From: Capsicum annuum
Lineage: Eukaryota > Streptophyta > Magnoliopsida > Solanales > Solanaceae
Direction of reading: 5' to 3'
Assembly: GCF_002878395.1 (NCBI RefSeq)
Contig: NC_061119.1
Coordinates: forward strand, 42,779,814-42,843,813
Length of the DNA: 64,000 nucleotides
Part shown: one piece after another, positions 59,281-64,000 of the stretch
Numbering within the stretch: position 1 is the stretch's first letter
Layout of the letters: every line of letters begins with the position of its first letter
The notes under the pieces: model-generated
Seen by the model: the letters and a program-made list of their open reading frames with translations, nothing else
Told to the model about the DNA's origin: nothing
Databases searched by the model: none
Made by a program: the position numbers and the translations under genes

Positions 59281-60022
59281 CTATCCATTGTAGTAGTAGT
59301 AGATACACCAAATAAGAAATTCAACAAAAATTATAATTTTACTTACAAAATAAGCTATGAAGTAATGTCCAAGTGGTATATGAACAAAATTTAACCTAAA
59401 ACTTTTTAAAAAGATTTCAACAGGGGCACAACGAATAAGTAAAACACATGAAAAACTTCATGAAACAGGTAAAGAAGACAAAAATAATATACCATACATC
59501 AAATGCAAAAGGATCAAGGGGACAAACATTTAAGTTCTCCTAAAAACGTTTAAGTTCCCTAATATTTTAATTGCTTTCTAATAGTTGACCCATCTGTTAC
59601 AATAGATTTTTTATCTGTTTTATAATTTCCAACAGATGAATCATCTGATGCAACATGCTAGTCATCTGTTGATTCAAATTAAGCAATTATTAGTAATAAC
59701 TAAATTGATTTAGTTAAAATTAAAGACGTCTCTACGATAATGGGACAAACATTTGTGTTCTCCTAAAAATATTTGAGTTGCCTAGTATTTTAATTATTTT
59801 CCAACAGATTATCTATTTGTTGCAATAAGTTAGTCATCTATTGCAATAGATGTTTATAACAGGTTAGTCATTTGTTTATTCAAATTAAGCAATTATTAAT
59901 AATAACTAAATTAATTTAATTAAAATTGAAGGCAAGTCTTTAATACAAGATCTTAGACAAGGGGACAAATGCTTGAGTTCTCCTAAAAATATTTGAGTTT
60001 TAGTCTTTTAAATTATTTTTCA
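59281..60022. repeat. mixed satellite-like sequence
   Basis: Contains scattered CTGTTGCAAC-type units and two related ~300-bp segments (59490-59700 and 59750-59920) that both have CAAATTAAGCAATTATTA and AACATTTAAGTTCTCCTAAA or variants. No gene. Confidence 0.65.
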
Positions 60023-60031
60023 ACATATATT

Positions 60032-61701
60032 GAACTCGGAATCAAAATAAGCCACGGAATTAAAAAAGTGACCAAAATAGGCCACCTATTTAAAAAGTTA
60101 CCAAATAGGCTAAACGTAATAATTTATTACGTTTTCTACTTTTTTCTTAACGGTCAACTAATGGAGTTGATTTTTACAAAAATGTAAGAATTTCTTATGT
60201 TTTACATTTTTTTTGTAAAACGTAAGAAATTCTTACGTTTTATCAAAAAAATATAAAACGTAAGAAATTCTTTCGTTTTACATGATAACCGAGGAAAAAA
60301 ATACAATGAATTGACAAATCAATTAAAAAGGTACTAAAAAGGAGTTGTTCAACACAACAAAAAGTTAAGTTCTTAACTTTTTTTATAGCAGTGATCCCCC
60401 ACCCATAATTTCTTTTTTCACAAATGTCCCATCACTTCTACTTTTTTCACTTTTTACATATGATAATTATGAATTTTTTATTAGTTAAATTTATTTATAT
60501 TTTACATGTAGTTCAAATAATTTATTTTTTTAATAAATTTTTACGTTTTACATAAAAAAAATTAAAAAAAGAAGTATCAATTACCTCATTAACTTAACAA
60601 TTTTCTTATATTTATTCTATATCAAAAAATAATCACTTCTATCCTTAATTATCCGATTTCTCTTTAAAAAAAATTATACTTTTGAGTTTTCCTCTACTCC
60701 AAAATAGTGAAATATTGAATTATCGTCGATCAAATATGCTACTATATACAAGAATTATATTTTTTTAGAAGTGTTCCTAAAAAAATATATTTTCTTATAT
60801 TAATTTAGGAGTGTTCCTAAATTAAATTGTGATTTTTTACTCCATTAATTATAATATGAAACGTATTTGTGCATGTGAGTCTCCTCAATATCCTAATCGA
60901 AACACTAATCAAAAACTACAATGAATCACTATCCGAAAAAAATAATTTCATATTTTTAACACACCAAAATAATATAATTATTGTATATAGTAGCATATTT
61001 GATCGACGATAATTCAACATTTTACTATTTTGGAGTAGAGAAAAACTCAAAAGTATAATTTTTTTTAAGAGAGAAATCGGATAATTAAGGATAGAAGTGA
61101 TTATTTTTTTTATATAGAATAATTATAAGAAAATTGTTAAGTTAATGAGGTAATTGATACTTCTATTTTTAAAATTTTTTATGTAAAACGTAAAAATTTA
61201 TTACTTAGAGAAAAAAATAAATTATTTGAACTATATATAAAATATAAATAAATTTAACTAATCAAAAAATTCATAATTATCATATGTAAAAAGAGGAAAA
61301 AGTATAAGTGATGGGACATTTGTGGAAAAAGAAATTGTGGGTGGGAGACCACTGTTATAAAAAAATTAAGAACGTAACTTTTTGTTATGTTCAACAACTC
61401 ATTTTTTAGTATCTTTTTAATTGATTTGATAATTCACTGTATTTTTTTCCTCGGTCATCATGTAAAATGTAAGAAATTCTTACGTTTTATATTTTATTTA
61501 TAAAACGTAAGAATTTTTTACGTTTTACAAAAAAAAATGTAAAACGTAAGAAATTGTAAAAGTCAACTTTGTTATTGATCGTTAAGAAAAAAATAGAAAA
61601 CGTAATAAATTATTACGTTTAGCCTATTTTGGTAACTTTTTAAATGGGTGACCTATTTTGGTCACTTTTTAAATTCTGTGGTTCATTTTGGTTCTGAGTT
61701 C
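60032..61701. mobile_element. 1.67-kb foldback element (giant hairpin) with 9-bp flanking duplication
   Basis: Left arm about 60032-60750 and right arm about 60987-61701 are near-complete inverted repeats around a ~235-bp loop. The ends are GAACTCGGAA and the complementary TTCTGAGTTC. The flanks are ACATATATT (60023-60031) and ACATATATC (61702-61710), a 9-bp duplication with one mismatch, as for Mutator-like insertions. Within each arm TAAAACGTAAGAAATTC-type repeats recur in both directions. No ORF. It is inserted in the satellite region. Confidence 0.88.
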
Positions 61702-61710
61702 ACATATATC

Positions 61711-64000
61711 TTATCTATTTAATAATTTTTAATAGATGAGTCATATGTTGCAACAATTTAGTCATCTGTTGCAACAGATGTCTATGTTTGTTGGATAATT
61801 TTCAATAGATGAGTTAGCTATTGTAACAGGTTGGTCATCTGTTGCAACATATGTCTATTATGTTTGGTCATTTTCAACAAATGTCTTTAACTGTTTGTTC
61901 TTTTCCAATAGATTACTCATCTATTGCAACATGTTAATTGAAATTGTAATTGAATTTATCAATTCATCTTTTATTTTAGTTAAATCAATGTTGTTATTAC
62001 TAATAATGTCTTAACTTGAATAATTTCAAATAAAATTGGTTAATTAACACTTTACTCAAGACGAATACACTTAGATGATCATGCTATTACTATGAGATTA
62101 ATTGAAATCGTAATTAAATTATCAATTCATCTTTAATTTTAGTTAAATCAATTTAGTTATTACTAATAATTACTTAATTTTAATTATTTCAAATCAAATT
62201 GGTCAATTGATCATTCTACTTAAGACGAAACACTTAGTTGATCATGTAATTACTATAAAATTAATTGAAATTGTAAGTGAACTTACTAATTCATCTTTAA
62301 TTTTAGTTAAATCCATATAGTTATTTTTAATTATGGCTTGGTTTGAATCATTTCAAATAAAATTGGTCAATTGATCACTCTACTCAGGACGAACACACTT
62401 AGTTGATCGTGTAATTATCATGAGATTAATTGAAACAGTAATTGAACGTATTAATACTAGTTAAATCAATTTAGTTATTACTAATATAATGATTTAATAT
62501 GAATCAATAGATGACTAAGATGTTGCAAAAGATGAGTAATCTGTTGAAAATGACCAAACAGATAAAGACATCTGTTGCAACAAATTAGTCACCTATTGCA
62601 ACAGATTAGTAATCTGTTGAAAATAACAAACAAATAAAGTTATATATTGCAACAGATTGGTCATCTGTTGTAAATGACCAACATATAAAGACATTTGTTA
62701 CAACATATGACTAATCTATTACAGCATATGTGTATATCTGTTTGATAATTTTTAACAAATGACTCATCTGTTGCAACAGATTAAATCTGTTGCAATAGGT
62801 TATACACTTAAATGATCATGTAATTACTATGAGATTAATTGAAATTGTAATTATTAAATCAATTTGGCTATTACTAATAATGGCTTAATTTGAATCATTT
62901 CAAATAAAATTAGTCAATTGATCACTCTACTCAGAACGAACACACTAAGATGATCATGTAATTAATATGAGAATAATTGAAATCATAATTGAACTTATCA
63001 ATTAATCTTTAATTGTAGTTATATCAATGTAGTTATTACTAATAATATCTTAATTTGAATCATTTCAAATAAAATTGATCAATTAACACTTTACTCAAGA
63101 CGAATACACTTAGNNNNNNNNNNNNNNNNNNNNNNNNNNNNNNNNNNNNNNNNNNNNNNNNNNNNNNNNNNNNNNNNNNNNNNNNNNNNNNNNNNNNNNN
63201 NNNNNNNNNNNNNCTAATTATGGCTTAATTTGAATCATTTCAAATAAAATTAGTCAATTGATCACTCTACTCAGAACGAACACACTAAGATGATCATGTA
63301 ATTAATATGAGAATAATTGAAATCATAATTGAACTTATCAATTAATCTTTAATTGTAGTTATATCAATGTAGTTATTACTAATAATATCTTAATTTGAAT
63401 CATTTCAAATAAAATTGATCAATTAACACTTTACTCAAGACGAATACACTTAGATAATCATGTAATTACTACCTATGAGATTAATTGAAATCGTAATTAA
63501 AATTATCAATTCATCTTTAATTTTAGTTAAATTAATTTAATTATTACTAATAATTATTTGATTTTAATTATTTCAAATAAAATTGATCAATTGATCATTC
63601 TACTTAAGACGAAACACTTAGTTGATCATGTAATTACTATAAAATTAATTGAAATTGTAAGTCAACTTCCTAATTCATCTTTAATTTTATTTAAATCAAT
63701 ATAGTTATTTCTAATTATGGTTTGGTTTTAATCATTTCAAATAAAATTGGTCAATTGATCACTCTACTCAGGACGAACACACTTAGTTGATAGTGTAATT
63801 ACCATGAGATTAATTAAAACTGTAATTGAACTTATTAATTCATGTTTAATTCTAATTAAATAAATTTAGTTATTACTAATACAATGGCTTAATATGAATC
63901 AATAGATGACTAACAAGTTGCAAAAGATGAGTAATCTGTTGAAAATGACTAAACAGATAAAGACATCTGTTGGAAATGACCAAACAGATAAAGATATCTG
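61711..64000. repeat. ~165-bp satellite array with interspersed 22-bp-type blocks
   Basis: Repeated landmarks are TTAGTTGATCATGTAATTAC, TCAATTGATCACTCTACTCA and TTAGTTAAATCAATTTAGTT. Copies of the first start near 62075, 62237, 62400, 62811, 62949, 63289, 63454, 63621 and 63787. Blocks of CTGTTGCAAC units at 62505-62800 and from 63895 make a higher-order pattern: 62050-62610 resembles 63428-63990. The array runs off the window. Confidence 0.88.
63114..63213. other. assembly gap of exactly 100 N
   Basis: A 100-N block is the usual placeholder for a gap of unknown size. Positions 62874-63113 and 63214-63453 are the same 240 bp with one visible difference (62879 versus 63219). Confidence 0.97.

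Overview
This is a eukaryotic (plant) nuclear window, AT-rich and dominated by transposable elements. The retroelement proteins, the initiator-Met-tRNA and Asp-tRNA type primer sites, the MITE types and the LTR sequences fit a Solanaceae genome. A Capsicum-like genome is my best guess, from memory of the repeat families and not from a search. I see no prokaryotic genes, rRNA, tRNA genes or CRISPR. The only apparently intact ordinary gene is a small secreted cysteine-rich peptide at 55968-56237 (+).

Region 1 (1-7964): a minus-strand, non-coding, LARD-like LTR retrotransposon with primer site, polypurine tract and a 3' LTR cut by the window edge.

Region 2 (7965 to about 49400): a nested retrotransposon stack. 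The oldest layer is a decayed minus-strand Athila/Tat-like Ty3 element. Its pieces, read right to left, are 5' LTR remnant, Asp-type primer site, gag, protease, RT, RNase H, integrase and a downstream plant-transposon-protein ORF. A solo LTR (13705-16221) splits its RT. A plus-strand Tekay/Del-like chromovirus (17869-41908) lies between its gag and protease. The chromovirus is itself interrupted: its 5' LTR holds an Ogre-like LTR segment plus a ~39-bp tandem array, which is split by another solo LTR (21252-23731). Its 3' LTR holds a structurally complete non-autonomous element (32599-37420) and an internally deleted minus-strand element (37566-41830). The Athila 5' LTR carries a further solo LTR (43897-47782), which has its own nested insert. 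Target-site duplications support most of these steps.

Region 3 (about 49440-57540): a Ty1/copia fragment; a pseudogene copy of the cysteine-rich peptide gene; a Pack-MULE-like element carrying a fragment of a folate-receptor-like gene; a hAT MITE inside a Stowaway-like MITE; a terminal-inverted-repeat element with a C-rich core; the cysteine-rich peptide gene; a GC-rich repeat with AT-rich tandem repeats; and a CACTA-like terminus.

Region 4 (57541-64000): mostly satellite-like DNA. A ~22-bp repeat with the palindrome TGTTGCAACA alternates with a ~165-bp repeat. A 1.67-kb foldback element with 9-bp flanking repeats is inserted into it. The 100-N gap (63114-63213) is bounded on each side by the same 240 bp, so it is probably an unmerged contig overlap and not missing sequence.
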